Origin: Haloferula helveola
Lineage (GTDB): Bacteria; Verrucomicrobiota; Verrucomicrobiia; Verrucomicrobiales; Akkermansiaceae
DNA length: 64,000 nt
Reading direction: 5' to 3'
Assembly: GCF_037076345.1 (NCBI RefSeq)
Contig: NZ_AP024702.1
Location: forward strand, 1,178,001-1,242,000
Each line of letters starts with the position of its first letter. Position 1 is the first letter of the stretch. Below are positions 9,486-17,570 of this stretch, one piece after another. The position numbers were made by a program, and so were the translations under genes. The notes under the pieces are model-generated. The model was given only the letters and a program-made list of their open reading frames with translations. It searched no databases and was not told the origin of the DNA.

Positions 9486-12131
9486 ATGAAACAATGCAGC
9501 TCCCCGACCCCGATCGTCTGCCTGATCCCGCTGTTCGGAGTCCTGCTCCTGGATCCCTCGCCGGCGGCAGAGATCGTGGTCACCACGAACCTCGACTCGG
9601 TCGGCGATCCGGCCGGCCCTCCCGCAGGCTCGCTGCGCAAGGCGGTCGAGGATGCGCAGCCCGGCGACACCATCACCTTCGCTCCAGCGCTTTCGGGGGC
9701 GACCATCGCGCTCGACGGCCAGGCGATCTCGGCGAACAAGTCCCTCACCATCGATGCTTCGGCACTGGCTGATCCGGTTTCCATCGACGCCGGCGGATCG
9801 TCGCGGGTCCTCGAGACCACTGCAATCGCCTCGGTTACGCTCCGCAAGCTCGTGCTGGCCGACGGCGATGCAATGACCACCGGCAATGGTGGAGCGGTGT
9901 ATTCTCAAGGGAATCTCTACCTCGAGGAAACCACCATCACCGGCAGCAGTGCCGACAATGGCGGCGCCATTTTTCAAGAGGGTAATGACTTTAGTCTTTC
10001 CGCCTGCACCCTCTCAGGAAACTCCGCTTCGTCCTTCGGCGGAGCCATTTTCGTCTCAAGTGTCCTGGACCTCGACACATGCACGCTCGCGAACAACTCG
10101 AGCGGAGTCAATGGCGGCGCCATCTACCTCGATTCCGGGGCTCCGCTCGTTGCCAGCTCCTGCACCATTTCCGGCAACGAGACGGGGCCGGGAGCGGCGA
10201 TCGCCGGGCCCAGCGCGGTCACGCTGAACCGCACCATCCTCGCCGGCAACCTCAACGATTCCGCCATGGAGTCGAATCTCTCAGTGCTCGCCGTCAACCC
10301 GATCGGCATGAATTTCATCGGTGATACCGGAGGCCTGCCCAACCTCGGAACCCCGGGGATCGACTACCTCACCGGCGACCCGATGCTGGGCCCCCTCGGC
10401 GACCACGGAGGCCCGACCGCCACCATGCTGCCGTTGGCGGGATCGCCGGTCATCGACGCCACCGTCGATTGGTGGCTCCCGCCGTTTGATCAGCGTGGGC
10501 TCCCGAGGCCCAAGGACGGCGACGGGGATGGACTGGCGCGCACGGACATCGGTGCGGTGGAATACTACCTCGGCACCGTTGACACCGCCACCGACGAGAA
10601 CGACTCCCCGGCGGGAACGCTGCTTTCGCTGCGCGAGGCGGTCGCCGACCACTCGCTCGACGGCATCGTCTTCGCCCCGGCTCTCTCCGGAGCGACGATC
10701 CTCCTCGACCACGGGCCGCTCGTCATCGACCGGTCGCTTGCCGTGGATGCCTCGGGTCTAGTGGACCCGGTGGTCATTGACGCCGGCGGACTCTCGCGAG
10801 TCATGCAGGTGAATCCTTCGCGGGTTGCCACGCTCGAGGGTGTGGTGATCACCGGTGGCAGGACGGCGGATGGCTCGGGGACGGCCCCCGGCCAAAAGGC
10901 GGCTCCAGGGGGCGGGATCCTCAACCTGGGTACGCTCACGTTGCGCGAGGTCACCATCACCGGGAACACGACCGGCCGCGGCTACGAGCAGGCCGAGGGT
11001 GGCATCGTGGGGCCGGGCGGCCGGGGAGGCGGCATCTCGAACGCGGGCACCCTCGTCATCGAGCGCTCGAGCATTTCCGGAAATTCGACCGGACGCGGTG
11101 GCAACGGGCTGGCCACAGCGCCGGGCTGGGAGGGTTACGGATACGACGGTGCCGATGGGGGATCCGGCGGCGGAATCGATCAGCAGGGCGGCTCGCTGCA
11201 GATCCACAACTCGACCATCGCGGGCAACACCACCGGAGCGGGCGGAAACGGAGGCGACGCCGGAAGCGGTGGAGATGGCGGGCATGGAGCCGGGATCCAT
11301 ATCTCCGGCGGCACGCTGCTCGTCACCGAGACCACCATCTCCGGCAACGCGACCGGCAGCGGAAATCCGGTCGGCGGAACGGGTGGCGGCAGCAGAGGGC
11401 AAGGCGGAGCGGTTTATCTAGGTGCAGCGACGAATCTCTCCATCGTGGGCAGCATCGCCGCCGCCAACCTGCCGGAAGATGTCGCCGGACCCGGTGCTCT
11501 CTCGCTGGATGGTCCCAATCTGATCGGCGGCGATCCGGTGCTCGCTCCTCTCGGCGACTACGGCGGCGCTACGGCGACCATGCCTCCGCTGCCTGGATGC
11601 CCCGCCATCGACGCCTGGGGAGGACTCGGTCCCGAACAGTCGCCAACCGACCAACGGGGATTGCCGCGGCTTGTCGGAGATGGAGTGGACCTCGGGGCCG
11701 TCGAGTCCCAGGGCTTGCTCAGCGACCTCGGCCTGTTCTGGGACAGCGACTTCGACGGCGATGGCAATGGCTTCGGCGCCGAGTACGCCTTGGGCACGAA
11801 TCCGAGCGTCGCCGATCCCGGGAATTCCCGCAACCTCACGGCACCGCGGATCAACGGTTCGGGGGAGCGGAAGATGTTCTTTGGGCTCAATCCCGCCGCC
11901 GGACCCCACACGATCTGGATTCTCAGCCGCTCGCCCGACCTGTCTCCCGGGAGCTTCGTGCCGATCTTCCGCTACGACGGCTCCACCGATTTGCTCGAGG
12001 TGCAACCGGGCATCGAGGCCAGGTTTACGCCGGCTTATGCGCCCGGCATGATCCAAGTGACCGACACGAATCAACCGATGTCGCGAGCCTTCTACCGAGT
12101 CGAGGCCAGACTCGTCCCGCCTTCGCCCTGA
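9486..12131 (+). CDS. Secreted parallel beta-helix protein, choice-of-anchor Q type
   Basis: 881 residues from the ATG at 9486, which gives a signal peptide (KQCSSPTPIVCLIPLFGVLL). Two CSLREA-like openings (VTTNLDSVGDP ... GSLRKAVEDAQPGD and VDTATDENDSPAGTLLSLREAV) each start a run of short beta-helix rungs with repeated TITGNTTG, STIAGNTTG and TTISGNATG motifs, as in pectin-lyase-fold and polymorphic outer membrane proteins. Each half ends in the choice-of-anchor Q pattern PVIDATVDWWLPPFDQRGLPR or CPAIDAWGGLGPEQSPTDQRGLPR, with IGAVEYY or LGAVES. The C-terminus carries the verrucomicrobial FDGDGNGFGAEYALGTNP segment. The internal duplication of helix plus anchor is visible. Probably a cell-surface adhesin or glycan-binding protein; no catalytic residues recognised. 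Confidence 0.85.
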   Translation: MKQCSSPTPIVCLIPLFGVLLLDPSPAAEIVVTTNLDSVGDPAGPPAGSLRKAVEDAQPGDTITFAPALSGATIALDGQAISANKSLTIDASALADPVSIDAGGSSRVLETTAIASVTLRKLVLADGDAMTTGNGGAVYSQGNLYLEETTITGSSADNGGAIFQEGNDFSLSACTLSGNSASSFGGAIFVSSVLDLDTCTLANNSSGVNGGAIYLDSGAPLVASSCTISGNETGPGAAIAGPSAVTLNRTILAGNLNDSAMESNLSVLAVNPIGMNFIGDTGGLPNLGTPGIDYLTGDPMLGPLGDHGGPTATMLPLAGSPVIDATVDWWLPPFDQRGLPRPKDGDGDGLARTDIGAVEYYLGTVDTATDENDSPAGTLLSLREAVADHSLDGIVFAPALSGATILLDHGPLVIDRSLAVDASGLVDPVVIDAGGLSRVMQVNPSRVATLEGVVITGGRTADGSGTAPGQKAAPGGGILNLGTLTLREVTITGNTTGRGYEQAEGGIVGPGGRGGGISNAGTLVIERSSISGNSTGRGGNGLATAPGWEGYGYDGADGGSGGGIDQQGGSLQIHNSTIAGNTTGAGGNGGDAGSGGDGGHGAGIHISGGTLLVTETTISGNATGSGNPVGGTGGGSRGQGGAVYLGAATNLSIVGSIAAANLPEDVAGPGALSLDGPNLIGGDPVLAPLGDYGGATATMPPLPGCPAIDAWGGLGPEQSPTDQRGLPRLVGDGVDLGAVESQGLLSDLGLFWDSDFDGDGNGFGAEYALGTNPSVADPGNSRNLTAPRINGSGERKMFFGLNPAAGPHTIWILSRSPDLSPGSFVPIFRYDGSTDLLEVQPGIEARFTPAYAPGMIQVTDTNQPMSRAFYRVEARLVPPSP

Positions 12132-12187
12132 CCGCGCGAAGTAGGATGACGGGGCGGGATCGCGAGGTTTTGTTGCCGGCGGACGTG

Positions 12188-12224
12188 CAGGTGGGGTCAC
12201 AGGTGGGGTCAGCAGGTGGGGTCA
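12188..12224 (+). repeat. Three tandem copies of CAGGTGGGGTCA
   Basis: Three back-to-back copies start at 12188, 12200 and 12213 (one base inserted before the third). The sequence then continues GTCC, so the last copy reads GGGGTCAGTCC, the complement of the GGACTGACCCC motif that surrounds the RAYT gene. It lies between a beta-helix gene and the second 128-base direct repeat. Confidence 0.7.
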
Positions 12225-12262
12225 GTCCTAACTTTCGAACATTCGCTCCAACTGCAAGGGGT

Positions 12263-12390
12263 GCAGGACCTTCATCACTTCAGAGAGCGACAGACTCCTC
12301 GAATCGAGCGCAAAACCGAATGGACTTACCGCTCCCAAAGACTGACCGGCTTCAACTCCCCTCTGTTAAATTGCGAGGACCGTCTCCTTT
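12263..12390. repeat. Direct repeat unit, copy 2 (first copy at 9222)
   Basis: Matches 9222-9350 almost base for base up to the GCGAGGACCG end, after which the two diverge (TCTCCTTTCG here). The copies bracket the beta-helix gene 9486-12131. The remaining spacer to the next gene (12391-12656) contains no gene I can support. Confidence 0.7.
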
Positions 12391-12656
12391 CGCTTTTCAG
12401 AGGAACTTCACACCCCGAAAGCAAAGCCGTTCCCGGGTGCGTCACCCCTTCAGCGGTCAGCAAACCTGACGGAGAGCGAAAATTTCTTGTCGGGTTTTGG
12501 GCCCGTTCGCGGTTCTTCAATTGGATCCTTCTTGGCAGGCACTCTTGGCAGAGGGATCCGGTTGGCCATACCCCATAAGCTACCTGCAGAAATTCTCGAA
12601 GGCGTCTGTCCGGCCGACACGGCTGGGTGGCGAAAAGATTCAATCATATCAAATAG

Positions 12657-13391
12657 ATGAAGAAACCCACGAAGACGGGACGTCCAAGTGTCGCCCTGGG
12701 CATAGCCGCCGCCGCTTTGCTCACAACGTCAGCTCATGCCGCTGTCATCATGTGGCTCGATAATGACGACGTCTATAGCTTCGCCAGCGCCGCTGACTTT
12801 GCGACCAACACAGGTGGTACTTTCCTCGGCAATGCGTCGGCTTCCGGGGGCACCGGGAACGACGCCTCACTCTCCATAAGTGATGATGGAACGGTCTATG
12901 CCTTCTACAACGGGGGCGACGTTTGGACGGCGGCGACCATTGGTGACTTCATCACCAACACCAATGTTACCTTTGTGGGCAACCGCGGCGGACTGAATGG
13001 TGGTGACACCGACCTCGCCATCGGTCCGGGCGGTAGCGTCACCGCCTTGCTGTGGAACGGCGATGTGTGGCAGTGGTCGTCCATGGCCAACTTCATCAGC
13101 GACTCCGGTGCCGCGTTTATGGGTACTCGGCCCTTCGGTCAGAATGGCGGTAACACGTCCATCGCGATCGACGATTCCGGCGCTGTGACCGCGTTCTTCG
13201 GTGACGGATCGGTTTGGAGCTTTGCGGACGCTGCCAGCTTCGGGAATGACACGAACAACTCGTTCCTGGGCAATCGCTCGGGAAATGGTTCGATCAACCG
13301 TATCGCCGCCTCCACGGTTCCCGAACCGGCGACCTTGTTGCCCTTGCTCGGCGCCCTCGGCATGCTCGCGCTCCGCCGCCGTAGAGCCTAG
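12657..13391 (+). CDS. PEP-CTERM sorted protein of four short repeats
   Basis: 244 residues with a signal peptide (VALGIAAAALLTTSAHA) and a textbook PEP-CTERM tail: VPEPATLLPLLGALGMLAL followed by RRRRA. Family knowledge: the tail is recognised by an exosortase and the protein is released or anchored at the surface, often with extracellular polysaccharide. The mature part is four imperfect repeats of about 45 residues, each with a pattern like G-x-V-W-x(5)-DF-x(3)-T-x(3)-F-x-GN. They resemble short beta-propeller or beta-strand units. No exosortase gene is in the window. No clear Shine-Dalgarno precedes the ATG. Confidence 0.85.
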   Translation: MKKPTKTGRPSVALGIAAAALLTTSAHAAVIMWLDNDDVYSFASAADFATNTGGTFLGNASASGGTGNDASLSISDDGTVYAFYNGGDVWTAATIGDFITNTNVTFVGNRGGLNGGDTDLAIGPGGSVTALLWNGDVWQWSSMANFISDSGAAFMGTRPFGQNGGNTSIAIDDSGAVTAFFGDGSVWSFADAASFGNDTNNSFLGNRSGNGSINRIAASTVPEPATLLPLLGALGMLALRRRRA

Positions 13392-13476
13392 TCACAAGCT
13401 CCGTGCTTGCAGCTTTGGCGAGGTGGCGTCCAGCCCGGTGCCGCCTCTCTTCTTGTCACGAGTTCCGGCCTCTCCC

Positions 13477-13612
13477 AAAGGGGTCCCAAAGGGGTCTCTC
13501 GCCAAAGGGGTCAGTCCGCGGCAAAGGGGTCCGGCAAAGGGGTCGCAAAGGGGTCGCAAAGGGGTCGCAAAGGGGTCCGCAAAGGGGTCAGGCAAAGGGG
13601 TCAGTCCGTGAT
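13477..13612. repeat. Tandem array of AAAGGGGTC units ending in the RAYT repeat
   Basis: Ten copies of AAAGGGGTC start at 13477, 13488, 13504, 13523, 13536, 13547, 13558, 13569, 13581 and 13594, mostly at an 11-13 base period with GC, CC, CCG or CAGG linkers. Two copies (13504 and 13594) extend into AGTCCG, giving the complement of CGGACTGACCCCTTT. The array abuts and overlaps the 3' end of the transposase gene, whose TGA stop lies inside the last unit. Units are too short and unspaced for CRISPR. Confidence 0.85.
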
Positions 13613-14623
13613 TTGTTGCACAACTGCCCTCTCCAACTTTCTCCCTCGTTTCGCCAGATCCGGTTCCACCCGCACCCTGGCCGCCGCCCGGCTCACGCTG
13701 GTCGGGTGACCCATCGCCAACCTTTCCGCGACCCAGTCCCGTGAAACCGACGTGAGCTTCCGCGACAACCACGCCAGCAGCGCCTTCTCATCCCTGAAGG
13801 CCCCCCTCCCGGCCAGGTTCCCTGGCTCTGAAGGAATCCCCAACTCAATCCACCCGCAGCGCACGATCCTCTCCGCCTCCGCCTCGTCGTGAGCCCGTGC
13901 GGCCCCACCCGACACGCTTCCCTTTCGGCGTTTGGGCCTGATTCCATCGGCCAGAGCATCGACCAATCGGTCGCGGAAGCCCTCGTCGCCCAAATACCAC
14001 CCCCGTCTGAGAAACCGCAGCGACTCGTCATTGAGAGCACCCTCACGGTCCCTCGCACGCTCCTCCAGATATCCGGCATAGGCTCTTCTGCCTCGTCGTT
14101 CCGGCGAAAGCTCGAACGCACCGAGCACCTTCTCAGTCGCCAGCCATGCCGGTGCTTTCCGTCGTCCGTAATACGGAAAGCTACTCCATCGCCATTCGGC
14201 GAGCGGCTTCCCCGTCGTCCCTCCGACCCAACCGCTGCGCACGGGATTGAGATGGATGTAGTCCGCCACGATCCTGAAATACCCGGCGCCGTCCTCACCG
14301 TTGACCACCACGGCCTTGTAGCGGCCCTGATACACATGGCCACGTCGCTTGCGCTTGCGGTTCCAGTCCTGCGAATGCACCCCCATCAACCACTTCATGC
14401 CCGACACCAGATTCGGCTGCGGCGTTTCGAGCAGCAGGTGGAAATGATTACCCATCAGAACGTAAGCGTGCACCCGCCAGCCATACTTCCCGCAAACCTC
14501 CGCCATCCGGTCCAGCCACTTCAACCGGTCCCGATCGTCCTCAAACACATCGCGCCCCCCGTCCCCACGGGCCATCACGTGGTAGACCGCTCCCGCCGCC
14601 TCGTATCTGGCCTGCCGCGCCAT
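13601..14623 (-). CDS. REP-associated tyrosine transposase (RAYT, Y1_Tnp)
   Basis: 340 residues from the ATG at 14623, which gives the usual RAYT opening MARQARYEAAGAVYHVMARG; a GTG at 14650 would add nine. Family landmarks: the HUH motif GNHFHLLLE, the LVSGMKWLMGVHSQDWN block, GHVYQGRYKAVVV, and YIHLNPVRSGWVGG. A C-terminal extension of about 130 residues ends in a helix-turn-helix-like segment. RAYTs cut and join single-stranded palindromic repeats (REPs). Here both flanks carry GGACTGACCCCTTTC repeats in inverted arrangement (array at 13477-13612, copies at 14668-14718), making them the likely substrates. The stop codon lies within the left repeat. Confidence 0.92.
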   Translation of the reverse strand: MARQARYEAAGAVYHVMARGDGGRDVFEDDRDRLKWLDRMAEVCGKYGWRVHAYVLMGNHFHLLLETPQPNLVSGMKWLMGVHSQDWNRKRKRRGHVYQGRYKAVVVNGEDGAGYFRIVADYIHLNPVRSGWVGGTTGKPLAEWRWSSFPYYGRRKAPAWLATEKVLGAFELSPERRGRRAYAGYLEERARDREGALNDESLRFLRRGWYLGDEGFRDRLVDALADGIRPKRRKGSVSGGAARAHDEAEAERIVRCGWIELGIPSEPGNLAGRGAFRDEKALLAWLSRKLTSVSRDWVAERLAMGHPTSVSRAAARVRVEPDLAKRGRKLERAVVQQITD

Positions 14624-14667
14624 GGGGGAGGGAAACAGCGCCGCTCCCACAGGTCAATGCCACTTTT

Positions 14668-14718
14668 CACGGACTGACCCCTTTCACGCGGACTGACCCC
14701 TTTCACGACCCCTTTCAC
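14668..14718. repeat. RAYT-flanking repeats (right side)
   Basis: CACGGACTGACCCCTTTCAC is followed directly by GCGGACTGACCCCTTTCAC and a shortened GACCCCTTTCAC. These are in opposite orientation to the GGGGTCAGTCC units on the other side of the transposase gene, so the gene is enclosed by inverted repeats typical of REP/RAYT modules. Confidence 0.8.
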
Positions 14719-14776
14719 CTCCCGGAAACACTCCTAAGGAAGCGCCATTCAGGACCGCCCCCCTTCACTCGAGAAA

Positions 14777-15529
14777 TCAGTCGTCAGTCGGAACATTGAT
14801 GACATCGCCGATCTGCAGACGCGACGGGTCTGCATCGGGATTGGCATCCAGTATGGCCTGCAATTCGATTCCCAGGCGGCTCGCAATTTTCCCGAAGGTG
14901 TCGCCCGCACGAATGACGTAGGTCGTGGTAGCGCTCGGTGTGTCGCCTGCACGGGGTGTCTCAGCGATGCTTGGTGTATCGGGGGAAGTTGGTGTTTCAG
15001 GCACTCCTCCTGTGTCAGGCGTTCCTGCTGTGTCAGGCATTTCGGGTTCGTCGGGAGTCGTTGGTGCATCGGGCAGACTCTCCGGGGGCGTGGGCAAGTC
15101 GGGCATGCTGGGGGCAGCAGGCGAAACCGCAGGAACCTCGACACGCGCCAGTTTGGAGATCGACTCTGCATTCTTGATGATCTGCGTCCGGTTCACCTGC
15201 AGTGCCGTCGCCAGTTCGGTGATCGCTCCACCCCGTCGCTCGCTGTCGTCACTGGCACGTTTCACGGCACCTTCGAATTCCTTGACGACACCCTCGAGTT
15301 TCTCCACCTGGGCACCCAGCTCAGCCCTCTGGGTCTCGTAATCCTCCATGCGGCTTTCGAGGCCTCCGAGCCCCGTGCTTCCCGCTTCAATCGACTCGCC
15401 AATCGCCGCAAGCCGCTGGTTCGCCGCCAGGCCAAAATACAGCCCGGCAGCACCGAAGATCATACCGAGCACGGCGAGAGCAATTGGAATCCTCATGTTG
15501 CCGGAGGGTGGATCAGCGCCTTCTTCCAT
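14777..15529 (-). CDS. Membrane-anchored coiled-coil LysM protein, copy 2
   Basis: Paralogue of 8308-9060 with the same 250-residue length, same strand and same domains: transmembrane helix, predicted coiled coil, Pro/Thr/Asp-rich linker, C-terminal LysM (TYVIRAGDTFGKIASRLGI). I count roughly 35 differences, about 86% identity; many fall in the linker, whereas the LysM domain and most of the coiled coil are nearly unchanged. Upstream bases are conserved for about 45 positions (GGCGGCTTGCCACGCCACTTGAAT on the minus strand), so promoter and gene were duplicated together. The two copies bracket the beta-helix, PEP-CTERM and RAYT genes. Confidence 0.85.
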   Translation of the reverse strand: MEEGADPPSGNMRIPIALAVLGMIFGAAGLYFGLAANQRLAAIGESIEAGSTGLGGLESRMEDYETQRAELGAQVEKLEGVVKEFEGAVKRASDDSERRGGAITELATALQVNRTQIIKNAESISKLARVEVPAVSPAAPSMPDLPTPPESLPDAPTTPDEPEMPDTAGTPDTGGVPETPTSPDTPSIAETPRAGDTPSATTTYVIRAGDTFGKIASRLGIELQAILDANPDADPSRLQIGDVINVPTDD

Positions 15530-15588
15530 AAACGACTGAGCCTAGGGAATTCAAGTGGCGTGGCAAGCCGCCGTTGGACGGCTTGAAC

Positions 15589-15704
15589 GCTGTTAACTTG
15601 CGAGGACTGACCCCTTTCAGACCATGGAACGAACCGACCGCCACAACCATCCAACCGTCCACACCCGTTCTCGAGGACCGACCCTTTTCACCGACCCGTT
15701 TCAC
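15589..15704. repeat. Further GGACTGACCCC-family repeats
   Basis: CTGTTAACTTGCGAGGACTG with CCCCTTTCAG (15589-15620) matches the ends of the 128-base repeats at 9222 and 12263. A second variant at 15671-15704 reads TCGAGGACCGACCCTTTTCA followed by CCGACCCGTTTCAC. They lie upstream of LysM copy 2. Between 15705 and 15957 I see no gene, RNA or clear promoter. Confidence 0.7.
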
Positions 15705-15957
15705 GGCTCTTCAGCGTTACGGCGGCTAATGACGCACCTCTACGACGGAACCTTCCTCCCGCGCCCAAACCCGCCCTTGACCACAGGAAAAGCACGAACC
15801 AGCTTTGTAGGATGAACGAGCAAATTCCAACACGGTCCCGCAGACGCAGTATACCGGCGCACCCTTTCATTGCCCTACATTACAGCAACCTGGCCCCTAG
15901 CCCTTCCCGGGGCAATTCATCCAGCCCTGTTTAAAACACCAAACGAACACCGATCAA

Positions 15958-16899
15958 ATGTGGGGTTCAATGTCAGGCTCTGCCATCCTAACAACACCGG
16001 AGGAAACCTCGGTGCTACACACTGTTACCGTTACTGTCAACAACGCTTGCAATCTCAGATGCACGCACTGCTACCTCCAGTATCAATCCGACACAAACGA
16101 GCTACTCGACCCAAAGACCGTTACGTGGCTAGCAGCGTCGGAATTTGCGCACATCGCAATCGTCGGCAAAGAGCCATTGGCAAATCGTCGATCCGCAGAG
16201 TTCGTCTCCCAAGCAGTCGAACAATTCACACGGTCCGGCAAATCGGTTAGCCTGATAACGAACGGCCTCAACGCAAGACTACTCGGCTCGGAAACCGTCC
16301 AACAACTCGCTTGGATCGACATAAGCGTCGATGGTGGCATTGAGAGCTTTGGTCGGCACGGACGCGGCCCTCTTGCCTCGCTAGAACGAGCTGTGGATCA
16401 CTTCAGGGAGAAAGGGTGCAAAAAGCTTCGGAGCCTGAATACAATATCAGCCGCCAACATCAAAGACATCCCTGACATCCTCTCTCTATCAGACCATCTA
16501 GACTTTGATTTGACAATCTTTGCTCCCTACTTCCGAACCGCGAGTCTCAGGCCGCAATACGCCGAAATGGTCGCACCCAGCAGCTACTTGAAGGGTTTCG
16601 CCTCTATAAACCTCGAAAAGCGCGCGGGAAAAGTCGTCATTCTGATCGGAAGTAAATACTTTGACGCTTTCAATGAAAGCCGTAGTGACTCAATCAAAGC
16701 AATGCTCCCGCTCATGCAAGCGGGGATCCTCAAGGAAATCGATGGCGATCCGATTGATCGGGGTCTGATGAGAGTAACTTTCGATGACCTTGTTCTGAAA
16801 CCATTGGAATCTCTGCACACGGTGGGATACCAGGGTAGCGGGAGACGTGTAAACCGACTTCAAACGGCCGAGGAAACTTTTGCACGCCTCCGGAACTAG
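15958..16899 (+). CDS. Radical SAM protein linked to an ABC transporter
   Basis: 313 residues with the radical SAM iron-sulfur motif NNACNLRCTHC (Cys31, Cys35, Cys38). The next motif, normally GGEP, reads GKEP (residues 70-73), then SLITNGLNA and DISVDGG follow the usual barrel order. No second cysteine cluster (SPASM or twitch) is visible, so it is a minimal enzyme of the MoaA/PqqE superfamily. Start at 15958 or 15970; neither has a strong ribosome binding site. Its stop is 53 bases before the ATP-binding gene, and the four genes from here to 19387 look like one operon. Reaction unknown; the context suggests it modifies something moved by the transporter or uses the imported compound (inference). 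Confidence 0.85.
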   Translation: MWGSMSGSAILTTPEETSVLHTVTVTVNNACNLRCTHCYLQYQSDTNELLDPKTVTWLAASEFAHIAIVGKEPLANRRSAEFVSQAVEQFTRSGKSVSLITNGLNARLLGSETVQQLAWIDISVDGGIESFGRHGRGPLASLERAVDHFREKGCKKLRSLNTISAANIKDIPDILSLSDHLDFDLTIFAPYFRTASLRPQYAEMVAPSSYLKGFASINLEKRAGKVVILIGSKYFDAFNESRSDSIKAMLPLMQAGILKEIDGDPIDRGLMRVTFDDLVLKPLESLHTVGYQGSGRRVNRLQTAEETFARLRN

Positions 16900-16951
16900 T
16901 CACCCCGGGAACGAATTCGCCCAAATCCTGGCAAGAGTGGGTGCACTCCAA

Positions 16952-17566
16952 ATGCAATCGGACCCAACCACACATGGAGTAGAGGCAAGCAATCTAAGCT
17001 TCTCGTACGGCAGCACCCCACTGTTTTCAGACCTTAATCTGAACGTACGAGAACGTTTGGCGCTCTTTGTTGGGCCTTCTGGCTGCGGCAAGACCACCAT
17101 CTTAAAACTAATTGGAGGCTACCTTAAGCCGACCGACCAATCCACGTTCATTAACAATCCGTTCCGCACCGGCATGATTCTCCAGAATGATATGCTGGTT
17201 CCATGGCTGTCCGGAACGCGGAATATCGAACTGTTCCTGAAGCGCCCGATCGCATCCTTCCGCTCACACCCCCTCTTCGGCATGATCGAGCCGATACTCA
17301 ACCAGCCGGTCTACACCTTGTCGTTTGGACAACGCCGGATGATCGAGCTCGTTCGCGCCTTCTGCTCTGATCGAGAACTACTCCTGCTAGACGAACCGTT
17401 TAACTATCTTGACGAGAATAGAAGGGAGCGGTTTGCGAACCATATCATCAATAACACCAAAATCCGTATCATCTGCACCTCACACTATTTTGGGGAATTC
17501 ACCAACACTCACTGGGAACAGTTTCGATTTGAAGGAGACCCTCCGCACACCCACCTAATTTCATGA
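16952..17566 (+). CDS. ABC transporter ATP-binding protein, NitT/TauT type
   Basis: 204 residues from the ATG at 16952; a TTG at 16880 overlapping the radical SAM gene is an alternative. Walker A GPSGCGKTT begins near residue 41, the Q-loop is in MILQNDMLVPW, the signature is LSFGQRRMIEL (LSGGQ variant), Walker B LLLLDEP, and the H-loop TSHY. It is shorter than the usual 240-270 residues of SsuB/TauB proteins, with a compact helical region. Followed after four bases by the permease gene. Energises import through 17571-18317 (inference from operon). Confidence 0.92.
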   Translation: MQSDPTTHGVEASNLSFSYGSTPLFSDLNLNVRERLALFVGPSGCGKTTILKLIGGYLKPTDQSTFINNPFRTGMILQNDMLVPWLSGTRNIELFLKRPIASFRSHPLFGMIEPILNQPVYTLSFGQRRMIELVRAFCSDRELLLLDEPFNYLDENRRERFANHIINNTKIRIICTSHYFGEFTNTHWEQFRFEGDPPHTHLIS

Positions 17567-17570
17567 TCGA

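Noticed and set aside
13477-13612. Possible CRISPR array
   Set aside because: Repeats are 9 bases with 2-10 base linkers, no spacers and no cas genes.
15624-15870. Short frames between LysM copy 2 and the radical SAM gene
   Set aside because: Basic, low-information translations, overlapping on both strands and containing the dispersed repeats.
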